NCBI GenBank assembly: GCA_003212275.1
Contig: QCQE01000008.1
Span: 1 to 53,463 of the forward strand
Length of the DNA stretch: 53,463 bases
Reading direction: 5' to 3'
DNA from: Pelagibacteraceae bacterium AG-447-N18
Lineage (GTDB): Bacteria > Pseudomonadota > Alphaproteobacteria > Pelagibacterales > Pelagibacteraceae
The position numbers and the translations under genes are program-made. The notes beneath the pieces are model-generated. The model worked only from the letters and a program-made list of their open reading frames with translations, ran no database searches and was not told where the DNA came from. Shown piece by piece: positions 1 to 8,714 of the stretch. Each line of letters begins with the position of its first letter. Within the stretch, counting starts at the first letter, position 1.

Positions 1-937
1 CTTGTTCATTCAGTAATAAGTAAAAAAAACCAAGATCAGGCCTAATTGATGAGTTGAGTGAAAAAGCAACAAGTCCTGTAAAACCCATAAAAAAGACAAT
101 TGGCACAATTATCAAAAAAGATAAAATCAAACTTTTTTTTAAAGTTTTATAATCTTTTGCTGCATAAATACGTTGCCAATTGCCTTGGTGAAATAAATTT
201 GTTGCCGCGACAGCTATAAAAAAAGTTAAACCAGAAGTATAGCCAGGTAAATAAGATCCACTTAGAAGTTGTGGATTTTTTTCTTTTACAGAATCAAATG
301 AAAATTTTGATCCAGTTAAAGACAAAATATATATTAAAGAAATCAATAATAAAAAACCAATGACAAACATTTGAATATTGTCAGTTAGTATTGAAGCTTT
401 TAATCCACCATATAGTGTATAAGATAAAGTACATAAAAGGACGATTAAAGCAGTGAACCAAAGATCAGTACCTGAAATATAGTTAATCAAGACTGCAACC
501 GCAGTAACTTCAGCACATAAGAAAATAAACATATAAAAAATTGTCATCAGCAAAATAAGTTTAAATAAGCTTTTACCAAATTTTTTTCTTAAAAATTCAA
601 TTAGTGTGGAACCTTGAGGAAACTCCTTTCTAATTTTTTTTCCAAGAAATATAAAAAAAAACATTGGAAAAGCTGTTCCTAGAGAATATCCAATTACTGC
701 ACCTAATCCTCCCCAGGTTGCAGCTGATGCAGGTCCAAAAAGAATCCATGCACCTAATGCAGATGCTGTCAAACTCGTAGTTAATGAGAGAAATCCAATA
801 TTTCTATTTGCAGTTAAATAGTTTTTTAAACCTTGATAGTTTTTAGAGTAATAAATTCCAAGTGATAAAAAAATTAAACATATTATAGTTACTAAAGATA
901 ATGCAGTTGATTGTGTTAAAAAATATGTTTTATCCAT
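1..937 (-). CDS. thiV: SSS-family sodium:solute symporter, probable HMP (thiamin pyrimidine precursor) transporter ThiV; partial
   Basis: About 312 residues are visible, read from an ATG at 937 and running off the window start, so the C-terminus is missing. The protein begins MDKTYFLTQSTALSLVTIIC and is a chain of hydrophobic segments with SSS-family features: NYQGLKNYLTANRNIG after the first helix, a GxxxG-rich third segment and a long series of further helices. It sits directly behind a TPP riboswitch, and its Shine-Dalgarno (AAAGGGA) overlaps the riboswitch 3' end. In SAR11 an SSS transporter with exactly this riboswitch is known as thiV and is linked to uptake of 4-amino-5-hydroxymethyl-2-methylpyrimidine. 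The family call is secure; the HMP substrate is inferred from the riboswitch and that precedent. Confidence 0.85.
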   Translation of the reverse strand, partial: MDKTYFLTQSTALSLVTIICLIFLSLGIYYSKNYQGLKNYLTANRNIGFLSLTTSLTASALGAWILFGPASAATWGGLGAVIGYSLGTAFPMFFFIFLGKKIRKEFPQGSTLIEFLRKKFGKSLFKLILLMTIFYMFIFLCAEVTAVAVLINYISGTDLWFTALIVLLCTLSYTLYGGLKASILTDNIQMFVIGFLLLISLIYILSLTGSKFSFDSVKEKNPQLLSGSYLPGYTSGLTFFIAVAATNLFHQGNWQRIYAAKDYKTLKKSLILSFLIIVPIVFFMGFTGLVAFSLNSSIRPDLGFFYLLLNEQ

Positions 938-940
938 TGT

Positions 941-1008
941 TCCCTTTCTGAATTACCGGACAGGTTCATAGGGTTTATTCTCAGTCTGTTTAGACACCCC
1001 TTTGAATA
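941..1008 (-). promoter_or_regulatory. TPP riboswitch (THI element)
   Basis: Read on the minus strand, the leader carries the conserved TPP aptamer blocks in order: GGGGTGT, a short GTCT/AGAC hairpin, CTGAGA, ACCC, GAACCTG, then CCGGTAATTC and AGGGA. The last block merges with the Shine-Dalgarno 3 nt before the thiV ATG at 937. Ligand binding would therefore be expected to hide the ribosome site, so control is probably at translation. There is no obvious T-run terminator between aptamer and gene. A TATATT just upstream of the aptamer (around 1007-1012) could be a -10 element. Confidence 0.93.
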
Positions 1009-1071
1009 TATTAATTTATTTTATTGAATTAGAAAAGAACAAATCAAAATTTCGAAATTAATTAAAATTGA

Positions 1072-1656
1072 TTATAGTTTAATTTTATCAATTTGTGCGT
1101 GAGCTTCTTTAATTGATTTTTCATAATCTAGAGCCATTTGATCCGCACTAATTGTCTCAACTTTTTCAATACCAAAGAAATTCAAAATAAATTTCAACCA
1201 AGGAGTTAAAAAATCTTCATTACTATTTAACTTAGTTCCTCCTGATGTAATTACTAAATAGGCTTTTTTATTTTTTAACAAACCTTCTCTTCTACCATTA
1301 GGTTTAAATTTAAATGTTTCTCCAATTCTTGCTGCCAAATCCGACCAAGCTTTTAAAGTTGCAGGAGGACCATAATTATAAATTGGTGCTGAAATAATTA
1401 TAATATCACTCTCTTTAAGTTCTTTTACGAGCTGATTGGAGAGCTCAAACATTTTTTTGTGATTTTCATTTTGATCTTTTTCGTCAATATTCATTCCAGA
1501 TTCTGTTAAACCACTCACAAAAACCATCTCTTCATTTAGATCTCTATATATAATTTCATCTTCAGGTTTTTTAATTTTCTCAAGTAACTTTTTAGCTAAA
1601 GCTCTTGAGGTCGAGCCTTCTTTTCTAGCGCTTGAGTCAATTTGATAAATCTTCAT
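1072..1656 (-). CDS. azoR: FMN-dependent NADH-azoreductase / quinone reductase family flavoprotein
   Basis: The 194-aa protein has the flavodoxin-like fold signature of the AzoR/NQO group. A phosphate-binding loop lies near residues 8-17 (SSARKEGSTS), an FMN-contacting PIYNYGPPATLKAW stretch begins at residue 91, and a TSGG turn lies near 137-140. Family members reduce quinones and azo or nitro compounds with NAD(P)H in the cytoplasm; the physiological substrate cannot be read from sequence. Length is close to the usual 200 aa. It lies 6 bp downstream of ccdA on the same strand, so the two are probably cotranscribed. Confidence 0.8.
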   Translation of the reverse strand: MKIYQIDSSARKEGSTSRALAKKLLEKIKKPEDEIIYRDLNEEMVFVSGLTESGMNIDEKDQNENHKKMFELSNQLVKELKESDIIIISAPIYNYGPPATLKAWSDLAARIGETFKFKPNGRREGLLKNKKAYLVITSGGTKLNSNEDFLTPWLKFILNFFGIEKVETISADQMALDYEKSIKEAHAQIDKIKL

Positions 1657-1662
1657 TATTAA

Positions 1663-2370
1663 TCATCCAAAGTTTTGCAAAAAAGGAAATATATTAAGTA
1701 AATAATAACCTAATGCTTGTAACTGGTTTGTTAAGATTAATATACCGGTAATTAATAATATTACACCACCAATTTTTGAAATTAAATTTATGTTTTTTTT
1801 AAAATTTTTTGAAAAAATCAAAAATTTTTGAATTAAATAACCTGATAAAATAAATGGCAACGCAAGACCTAAAGAATAAAACGATAGAAGTATTATACCT
1901 CTGTTAATACTCTCTTCTGTTGAGGCAAGTGCTAAGATTGATCCAAGAATAGGCCCTATACAAGGTGTCCAACCAAAAGCAAAAGCCATACCAATTAATA
2001 TTGGACTAAAAAAATTGGTGTTACTATTTGTATGAAGTCTTTTTTCATAATTCAAAAATTTTAAATTTATAATTCCAATTAAGTGTAAAGATAAAATACA
2101 GATTACTAATCCAGCACCAATTCTTAATTCATTTGAATTTTGTAATAATACTTGGCCTAAAAAAGTTGAAGCGGCACCAAAAATAATAAAAACAATTGAA
2201 AAACCAATTGTAAAAAGAATGATAGGAATTAAGTTTATATTTTTTTTTTCTATTAACTCATTTAATGAAGTACCAGAAATATAAGAGATATAACCAGGTA
2301 TTAATGGTAATACACATGGAGATAAAAAACTTATCAAACCCGCACCTAAAGCAATAAATATTTCTAACAT
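1663..2370 (-). CDS. ccdA: CcdA-type thiol-disulfide transmembrane reductant conduit
   Basis: The 235-aa integral membrane protein has about six hydrophobic helices. Each half carries one conserved Cys-Pro-type motif: SPCVLPLIPGY with Cys19 and GWTPCIGPILG with Cys137. This pair is the hallmark of CcdA/DsbD-beta proteins, which pass electrons from cytoplasmic thioredoxin to periplasmic thiol partners for cytochrome c maturation or envelope disulfide repair. No periplasmic DsbD-type domain is fused, so it is the short CcdA form. Its position between azoR and an FAH-family gene, 19 bp from the latter, says little about its partner. Confidence 0.9.
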   Translation of the reverse strand: MLEIFIALGAGLISFLSPCVLPLIPGYISYISGTSLNELIEKKNINLIPIILFTIGFSIVFIIFGAASTFLGQVLLQNSNELRIGAGLVICILSLHLIGIINLKFLNYEKRLHTNSNTNFFSPILIGMAFAFGWTPCIGPILGSILALASTEESINRGIILLSFYSLGLALPFILSGYLIQKFLIFSKNFKKNINLISKIGGVILLITGILILTNQLQALGYYLLNIFPFLQNFG

Positions 2371-2389
2371 TTAATAAATAAAATTTATA

Positions 2390-3238
2390 TTATTCTTTGT
2401 AAGGAACAACCTGGTGTTTTTGAGTACCAAGTTTATCTATGCCTAAAACTACTTCTTCCCCGCCTTTTAAAAAATGAGGTGGTTTCATATTCTCTCCAAC
2501 ACCTGGGGGCGTCCCGGTGCAACAAATATCACCAGGGTGTAAACTCATACACGAGCTCATATAAGAAACTAAAGTTTTAACATCAAAAATCATTTTACTT
2601 GTATTTCCAGTTTGCATCCTTTTTCCATTTACATCTAAAAACATGTTTAAATTTTGATAGTCTGGTAATTCATCTGAAGTAATTATGAATGGGCCTATTG
2701 GACCGAAAGTATCAAAACCCTTTCCTTTATCCCAAGTTAAACCTCTATTCTTTTGAAAATCTCTTTCACTAACATCATTAACTAGAAAAAAACCAAGAAC
2801 ATGGTCTAAGGCGTTTTCAATACTGACATTTGTAGCTTTTTTTCCAATTACAAAACCAATTTCAACTTCCCAATCAGTATGATTAGATCCCTTAGGAACA
2901 ATGATAGGATCGTTTGGTCCAGTAATACAACTAGTGAATTTTGAGAAAATAATCGGTTCTTTTGGTATTGGCAAATTTTGTTCTTCGGCATGATCTTTGA
3001 AATTTAAACCAATACCAATAAATTTTGATGGGTTAGAAACGCATGCACCTATTCTAGAACTTGAGTCAAGCTTTGGTAAACTTGAAATATCAGTTTTTTT
3101 TATTTTCTCTAATGTATCAAAATTCAATGTGTCAGGGTTTAAATCATCAATTATTGATGACAAATCTCGGTAATTGTTTTCACTATCTATGATTGCTGGT
3201 TTTTCTTCTCCAACACTACCTATTCTACATAATTTCAT
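2390..3238 (-). CDS. Fumarylacetoacetate hydrolase (FAH) family enzyme
   Basis: The 282-aa protein has the FAH C-terminal catalytic fold. Visible signature elements are GIGLNFKDHAEE (His83), the metal-binding acids in DWEVEIGFV (Glu124 and Glu126) and VNDVSERD (Asp155), followed by the KGFDTFGPIGP segment near residue 173. FAH relatives act on 2-oxo acids as hydrolases, decarboxylases, hydratases or lyases using a divalent metal, and sequence alone does not say which. It is the most downstream gene of a minus-strand group led by iolD, so a role in processing an inositol-derived 2-oxo acid is plausible inference. Confidence 0.85.
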   Translation of the reverse strand: MKLCRIGSVGEEKPAIIDSENNYRDLSSIIDDLNPDTLNFDTLEKIKKTDISSLPKLDSSSRIGACVSNPSKFIGIGLNFKDHAEEQNLPIPKEPIIFSKFTSCITGPNDPIIVPKGSNHTDWEVEIGFVIGKKATNVSIENALDHVLGFFLVNDVSERDFQKNRGLTWDKGKGFDTFGPIGPFIITSDELPDYQNLNMFLDVNGKRMQTGNTSKMIFDVKTLVSYMSSCMSLHPGDICCTGTPPGVGENMKPPHFLKGGEEVVLGIDKLGTQKHQVVPYKE

Positions 3239-3299
3239 ATTTCTCTTCCTAGACTTTAATAATTAGCTCCTTTTGTAGTAAATGAATTTTATTCACTAG

Positions 3300-4202
3300 T
3301 CAATAATTTGTAGTTCTTGCTAGTCGAGCTGCACCTCGAACACCACTTGCATCACCAAATTTAGGTTTTAAAAAAGTCCCCTCAAATTCACCCCCTGCTA
3401 CAAATTTTTTCATTTTTTGTTTGATTTCATCTAAAAAATTTATTTCGTTTGATACCCCACCCCCAAAAACAAACACATCTGGGTCAATAATATTAACAAC
3501 AGTAGCCAAGGACATAGCGAGTTGATCCTTATATTTATCAATTAATTTTTCTGCATCTAAATCAAGTTTTCTATGCATCTCAAATATTTTTTGAGCAGAT
3601 AAATCTTTTTTAAACTCATTTTTGAACGCTTTAGAAATACCTATGCCTGCAACAAAGTTCTCTATTTCCCCAGCTCTTAAATTAGTTTTTTTTATTTGAA
3701 CACCTTCAATACAAGCGCTCGGTATTTGATTATGCCCCCATTCTCCAGTAATCCCATTAGGTCCATTTACAATTCGTTTATCTATAACTAAACCACCCCC
3801 AACACCAGATCCAAGAATTACCCCAAAAACTATTTTGTAATGTTTTCCAGAACCATCTATTGCTTCTGATAAAGCAAAACAGTTTGCATCATTTTCACAA
3901 TATATTTCTTTACCAATCTCACTTCGTAAATCTCTTTGTAAAGGTTTACCATTAATCCAAAAAGAGTTGGGTGCATTCTTAACTAATCCTGTTTGGATAG
4001 AGTGAATACCAGGATGACACACACCCACCGGTAACTCTTTACCAGCTTTACGCTCAAGTTCGATAACTATTTTTTTTATTATAGATAATGTATCTTTATA
4101 ATTTTTTGGAACTTCAGTTCTTTCTCTATGATGTTCATTGCCAACATCATCTAATAATACATACTCTATTTTACTTGCTCCAAGATCAATACCAATCTGC
4201 AT
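3300..4202 (-). CDS. ROK-family sugar kinase with degenerate zinc motif
   Basis: The 300-aa protein begins with the phosphate-binding IGIDLGASKIEYVLLD. It carries the catalytic aspartate in ENDANCFA (Asp105) and the ROK signature GVILGSGVGGGLVIDKRI followed by GEWGHN (Glu154, His157). ROK kinases phosphorylate hexoses or N-acylhexosamines. The usual Cys-x-Cys-Gly-x2-Gly-Cys zinc site after the GH motif is not intact: only Cys164 remains and the expected final GCxE reads GEIENF. This points to a non-zinc variant, and the substrate may not be a standard hexose. It lies 3 bp behind a Gfo/Idh/MocA gene in the iolD operon. Confidence 0.85.
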   Translation of the reverse strand: MQIGIDLGASKIEYVLLDDVGNEHHRERTEVPKNYKDTLSIIKKIVIELERKAGKELPVGVCHPGIHSIQTGLVKNAPNSFWINGKPLQRDLRSEIGKEIYCENDANCFALSEAIDGSGKHYKIVFGVILGSGVGGGLVIDKRIVNGPNGITGEWGHNQIPSACIEGVQIKKTNLRAGEIENFVAGIGISKAFKNEFKKDLSAQKIFEMHRKLDLDAEKLIDKYKDQLAMSLATVVNIIDPDVFVFGGGVSNEINFLDEIKQKMKKFVAGGEFEGTFLKPKFGDASGVRGAARLARTTNY

Positions 4203-4205
4203 ATT

Positions 4206-5366
4206 TTATCTCATTAATTTATTTATTTCTTTATTTATAAAAAGTTTAGGAATTTTACATGATGTACTAAGTCTAATTGGTTTATTTGTTTTAGCAGACT
4301 GCATGGTTGATTGTATCAAATCAAGCACATGCAAAGATACTTCTCCATTACATCTATGGGTTTTTTTTTTATCAATACAATAAGCCATTTCTGCAAGACC
4401 AACTCCTCTGTAATTAGCGTTAGTAGGTGACTCATTTGCTCTAGAACTTTGAGTTCTAATATTGATTTTTCCTAGTGGCATTTGATTTGTTTTAAATTCT
4501 TTCCATGGGCTTCCTAATTTTTTACATACATAAACTGAACCACCAAACATGTTTGGATCTGGCACGATCATTGAACCTTTTGTTCCATAAAGTTCAATAT
4601 GATTTCTTTGATGAGCTATAACATCAAAAGATAAAGTAAGTCTTATTATACTTCCATTTTTAAATATAATTGTTGTAAAATATGTTGTTGGACATTCTAC
4701 CTTTATTTTTTTTCCCTTTTTAGGTCCAATGCCAATTGTTCTAAATCTTGAACCTTTCATTAAACTTGCAGCTTTAACCTCTTTTGCTGGACCCAATAAA
4801 TTTACTAATGCTGTGAGATAATAAGGTCCCATATCAATTACTGGACCACCTTCTTTTTTTGCAAACCATGGTTCTGGGTCAGGATGATAAGATTGAACTC
4901 CAGGAAAAGCAAAAATCGCATTACCTAAATTTACTTTTCCTATATTTTTACTTTCTAATAATTCTTTCGATTTTTGATTGCCACCTCCTAGAAAAGTATC
5001 TGGAGCATTTCCTAAGTATAATTTCTTTTTTTTTGAAAGCTTTAATAATTCTTTTCCATCTTTTAAATTAATTGCTAGTGGTTTTTCTGAGTATACATGT
5101 TTTCCATTTAACAAAGACTTTTTTGCAATTTGGTAATGAACTTTTGGAGGGGTTAGATTTAATATTATTTCAACCTGTTTATCTTTGAGTAAATTACTTA
5201 CCGAAACTGCTTTAATTTTATAAATTTTAGCGCATTTCTTAGCCACTTTTTCTCTAACATCTGCACACTTAATTATTTTAAAATTCTTAAAATATTTGTG
5301 AGCTCTGAAATATGTTTCTGCAATATGACCACAACCAATTAAGCCAACTTTAAATACTTTGCTCAT
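4206..5366 (-). CDS. Gfo/Idh/MocA family NAD(P)-dependent oxidoreductase
   Basis: The 386-aa protein has an N-terminal Rossmann fold (KVGLIGCGHIAETYF), the EKPLAI motif at residues 94-99 that contributes the catalytic lysine region, and a C-terminal Gfo/Idh/MocA alpha/beta domain containing GGPVIDMGPYY near residue 173. Family members oxidise cyclitols, sugars or their amino derivatives at one hydroxyl. It is separate from the clearer IolG at 11929 and lies 5 bp from iolD, so it may act on another inositol isomer or on a later intermediate. The exact substrate is unknown. Confidence 0.88.
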   Translation of the reverse strand: MSKVFKVGLIGCGHIAETYFRAHKYFKNFKIIKCADVREKVAKKCAKIYKIKAVSVSNLLKDKQVEIILNLTPPKVHYQIAKKSLLNGKHVYSEKPLAINLKDGKELLKLSKKKKLYLGNAPDTFLGGGNQKSKELLESKNIGKVNLGNAIFAFPGVQSYHPDPEPWFAKKEGGPVIDMGPYYLTALVNLLGPAKEVKAASLMKGSRFRTIGIGPKKGKKIKVECPTTYFTTIIFKNGSIIRLTLSFDVIAHQRNHIELYGTKGSMIVPDPNMFGGSVYVCKKLGSPWKEFKTNQMPLGKINIRTQSSRANESPTNANYRGVGLAEMAYCIDKKKTHRCNGEVSLHVLDLIQSTMQSAKTNKPIRLSTSCKIPKLFINKEINKLMR

Positions 5367-5371
5367 TAGGG

Positions 5372-7216
5372 CTATACTCCCTGTCTTTGTTTTGCTTTAC
5401 CTTCTTTGTGTAATTTTAGAGCTTTTTCGTTTTCCTTAGTTTTGGGAATTTCTAAAGTTGGACTTTCCCAGTACGCTGATCCTTCAAGCCATTGATATGA
5501 ATGAGTTTTAATTGAAATAACGTAGGTTACTTTTGATTTTTTTGCTCTTTTGAAAGCTTCTTCTAATTCACTAATAGAACTTACTTCTTCAGACTTCGCC
5601 CCCATACTTTCTGCATGTTTTGCAAAATTTACTTTTACTAAATTTGAAACATTTGAGCTCTCAAACAAACAATTAAATTCTTTTCCACCTTTAAATAATT
5701 GAAGTCTATTAATAACAGCGTGACCACCATTATCACAGACAATTACTATTAATTTATTATTAGTTATTACAGATGAATATATATCTGAATTGTAAAGTAA
5801 ATATGATCCATCACCTACAAATGTAATAACTTCTTTGTTTGGATTGGCCATTTTAATTCCCAAAGCTCCAGAAATTTCATAGCTCATACAACTAAAGCCC
5901 CACTCTGTTTCATGGGTATTAAGTTCTCTTGGTCTCCAAATTTGAACAACTTCACCTACCAAACCTCCAGCTGCAGTGACGGCAATATCACTTGGATCAG
6001 AGTTTCTATAAATTGCACCAACTGCATGAGCATAACTTGGAAGTTTTTGGTTAGTTGGTCCACTTTCTTTATCAACATATTCATTCCAAGACTTAAGTTC
6101 ATCTCTGGATTTTTTATGCCATTCCTCGGATGCTTTCCAATCACCTAAAGCTTGTGATAGTTCATTTAGAGAAACTTTTGCATCTCCAATAATTGATTGT
6201 GCCATATGCTTACTAGCATCAAATCTTGCAACATTAATTGATACTAGAGAAAAGTTTGGATTTTCAAAATTGGACCATGACCCAGTTGTGAAATCTCCTA
6301 ACTTAGTTCCAATAGCAATTGCTAAATCAGTTTTTTTTGCAAAGTCGTTTGCTGCTTTTCCTCCTAAACCTCCGATAGGTCCTAAAAAATGAGAATGATC
6401 TCTTTTCATAGAAGAATAACCCATTACAGTTTGTGTTACAGGTATATTATGTTTAATTGCAAAAGTAGAAAGTTCCTCCATTGCATCTGAGTAAAAAACA
6501 CCTCCACCAGAAATTATGATTGGATTTTTTGATTTTTTAATTTTTTCAGCTGCTTCTTTAATTTGAAAATCATCAGGTCTTGGTCTTCGTATATTATGGA
6601 TTTTTTCTTTAAAAAAATCTTCAGGATACTCAAAAATTTCTCCTTGTATATCCTGACATAAAGATATGCATACTGGACCACAATCAGCTGGGTCTAATAA
6701 AACTTGTACAGCTTGGGGAAATGTTTGTAAAATTTGTTCTGGTCTGGTTATTCTATCAAAATATTTTGTAACTGGTTTAAAAGCATCATTTTGAGTAATT
6801 CCTGGATTATTAAAATGTTCTACTTGTTGTAAAACTGGATCAGGCATTCTGTTTGCGTAAGTATCACCTGGAAGAAATAGAATTGGTAGTCTATTACTCA
6901 TCGCAACTGCAGCCGCTGTTACCATATTTGTAGAACCAGGACCTACAGAACTTGTTGCTACAAATACTTGTTTTCTTCTTTTTGCTCTAGCGTAAGCAAT
7001 TCCTGTTAAGGCCATGTTTTGCTCATGATGACCTCTATAAGTTGGAAGTTTATCTTTATTTTCCTCTAAAGCTTGTCCTAAACAAGCTACATTACCATGA
7101 CCAAATATTCCAAAAGCACCAGCGAATAAAGGTTCTTTTTTACCATCGATTAGAATTTTTTGAGAAGTCAGGAACTTTACAATTGCATGAGCACATGTAA
7201 GCTTTATTTTTTTCAT
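5372..7216 (-). CDS. iolD: IolD: 3D-(3,5/4)-trihydroxycyclohexane-1,2-dione acylhydrolase (ThDP-dependent)
   Basis: The 614-aa protein is a ThDP enzyme of the acetolactate-synthase fold with IolD-specific sequence: FGHGNVACLGQAL near residue 38, PTYRGHHEQNMAL with the ThDP-activating Glu65, TSSVGPGSTNMVTAAA, PDPVLQQVEH and NDAFKPVTKYFDRI. The ThDP-metal motif starts at GDG 468-470 and ends at CDNGGHAVINRLQ near 494. IolD opens the ring of the inosose dehydration product to give 5-deoxy-D-glucuronate. It heads a minus-strand operon with a Gfo/Idh/MocA enzyme, a ROK kinase and an FAH protein, and is divergent from the aldehyde dehydrogenase at 7271. Confidence 0.93.
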   Translation of the reverse strand: MKKIKLTCAHAIVKFLTSQKILIDGKKEPLFAGAFGIFGHGNVACLGQALEENKDKLPTYRGHHEQNMALTGIAYARAKRRKQVFVATSSVGPGSTNMVTAAAVAMSNRLPILFLPGDTYANRMPDPVLQQVEHFNNPGITQNDAFKPVTKYFDRITRPEQILQTFPQAVQVLLDPADCGPVCISLCQDIQGEIFEYPEDFFKEKIHNIRRPRPDDFQIKEAAEKIKKSKNPIIISGGGVFYSDAMEELSTFAIKHNIPVTQTVMGYSSMKRDHSHFLGPIGGLGGKAANDFAKKTDLAIAIGTKLGDFTTGSWSNFENPNFSLVSINVARFDASKHMAQSIIGDAKVSLNELSQALGDWKASEEWHKKSRDELKSWNEYVDKESGPTNQKLPSYAHAVGAIYRNSDPSDIAVTAAGGLVGEVVQIWRPRELNTHETEWGFSCMSYEISGALGIKMANPNKEVITFVGDGSYLLYNSDIYSSVITNNKLIVIVCDNGGHAVINRLQLFKGGKEFNCLFESSNVSNLVKVNFAKHAESMGAKSEEVSSISELEEAFKRAKKSKVTYVISIKTHSYQWLEGSAYWESPTLEIPKTKENEKALKLHKEGKAKQRQGV

Positions 7217-7270
7217 AATTGTAGATATATTCTCTTAAAATTTCGCTTAATTAACCATAAAATAAAAATT

Positions 7271-8713
7271 ATGTATAGTAAATTTGGGCAGTTCATTGAT
7301 GGTAAGTGGCAACAAGCGGAAAAAAAAGAAACTTACGATGTTATAAATCCTGCTACAGAAGAAATTATTGGCAAAGCATCTAAAGCATCTTCAGCAGATG
7401 TTCAAAAAGCTCTTAAATCTGCAGAGAAAGGTTTGGAAGTTTGGAAAAACACTTTACCTTGGCAGAGGTCATATATTATCAGAAAAATTGCTGATCTTTT
7501 AAGAGAAAAACAAGATGTTTTAGCAAAATGGTTAACAATTGAAGTTGGAAAACCTTTGGCAGAGGGAATTGGCGAAACTGGTGGGGCTGCTGATATTTTT
7601 GAGTGGAATGCTGAAGAAACAAAAAGAATTTATGGACAAACAGTCGAAAGTCGATTTCCAGATACGAGAGTTCATGTTTATTATCAGCCAGTTGGAGTTG
7701 TAGCAGCTTTAGTGCCATGGAATTTTCCTTTAATTCTAGCAGCAAGAAAAATTTCAACAGCATTAGCTGCCGGGTGTTCAGTAATTTGTAAGCCTGATGT
7801 AATTACTCCAGGAACAGTAATGGAGTTAGTAGATATTTGTAAAGAAGCGGGAGTCCCTCCTGGAGTTGTAAACTTATTATCAGGAGATCCCGAAAGTATT
7901 TCAAATGAGTTGTTAGAGTCTGATATTATTAAAAAGGTTTCAATTACTGGATCAACAAGAGTAGGTAAATTAATCTTAAAAAAGGCCGCAGACAAAGTTC
8001 AAAGAGTCACAATGGAGCTTAGTGGACACTCACCTTTTATAGTTTTTGATGATGTTGATATAAATAAAGTTGCAGATATGGCAATTACTGCAAAATTTAG
8101 AAATAATGGTCAAGTTTGTATTTCACCTAACAGATTTTATATACAAGAAAATAAAAAAGACGAATTCATTAATGCGTTTATTGAAAGAACAAAAAAATTA
8201 AAAATTGGAAATGGTTTAGATGAAGGAGTTCAATTAGGTCCTCTAACAACTGCAAAAAGATTAGGAGAAATCGAAGAATTAGTTGAAACAACTAAAAAGG
8301 AAGGAGCAAAAGTTTTATTGGGTGGAAAAAGACCTCAAGGTTTTAACAAAGGATATTTTTATGAGCCAACAGTTTTTGACAATGTAAAGGACAATTTCAC
8401 AATAATGAAACAAGAACCATTTGGTCCTTTAGTTCCAATGTTATCATTTAAAACTTTTGATGAAGTAGTTGAGAGAGCTAATAATAATGACTTAGGATTA
8501 TGTAGTTATATTTATACAAATTCTATGGATAAAGCTCACAGAGCTTCAGAATTAATGGAAACCGGTACTGTTGCGGTAAATACTCCTGCAGTTGCGATAG
8601 CTGAAGCACCTTTTGGCGGAATTAAACAAACTGGATATGGACGTGAAGGTGGTTCAATGGCAATTAAAGATTATCTTAATATAAAGTACACTCACCTTGG
8701 TTTGAAATCTTAA
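7271..8713 (+). CDS. NAD(P)-dependent aldehyde dehydrogenase (semialdehyde dehydrogenase-like)
   Basis: The start chosen is the ATG at 7271 (MYSKFGQFIDGKWQ, 480 aa). An upstream in-frame extension would run into the divergent iolD gene and lacks ALDH homology. Catalytic features are PWNF at 149-152, general-base Glu249 in MELSGHSPF, nucleophile Cys283 in GQVCISPNRF and a C-terminal PFGGIKQTGYGREGG. The length and MELSGHSPFIVFDD wording resemble succinate- or 2-oxoglutarate-semialdehyde dehydrogenases. Because it is divergent from iolD and followed by an aldolase 2 bp on, it may oxidise an aldehyde made by either enzyme; this is inference. Confidence 0.9.
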   Translation: MYSKFGQFIDGKWQQAEKKETYDVINPATEEIIGKASKASSADVQKALKSAEKGLEVWKNTLPWQRSYIIRKIADLLREKQDVLAKWLTIEVGKPLAEGIGETGGAADIFEWNAEETKRIYGQTVESRFPDTRVHVYYQPVGVVAALVPWNFPLILAARKISTALAAGCSVICKPDVITPGTVMELVDICKEAGVPPGVVNLLSGDPESISNELLESDIIKKVSITGSTRVGKLILKKAADKVQRVTMELSGHSPFIVFDDVDINKVADMAITAKFRNNGQVCISPNRFYIQENKKDEFINAFIERTKKLKIGNGLDEGVQLGPLTTAKRLGEIEELVETTKKEGAKVLLGGKRPQGFNKGYFYEPTVFDNVKDNFTIMKQEPFGPLVPMLSFKTFDEVVERANNNDLGLCSYIYTNSMDKAHRASELMETGTVAVNTPAVAIAEAPFGGIKQTGYGREGGSMAIKDYLNIKYTHLGLKS

Positions 8714-8714
8714 A

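Noticed and set aside
3239-3299. Terminator in the gap between the ROK kinase and FAH genes
   Set aside because: Only a 5-bp AT stem was found, with no GC content to make it stable.
7160-7270. Upstream extension of the aldehyde dehydrogenase reading frame
   Set aside because: It lies inside the divergent iolD start region and encodes no ALDH-like sequence; the ATG at 7271 gives the normal family start.
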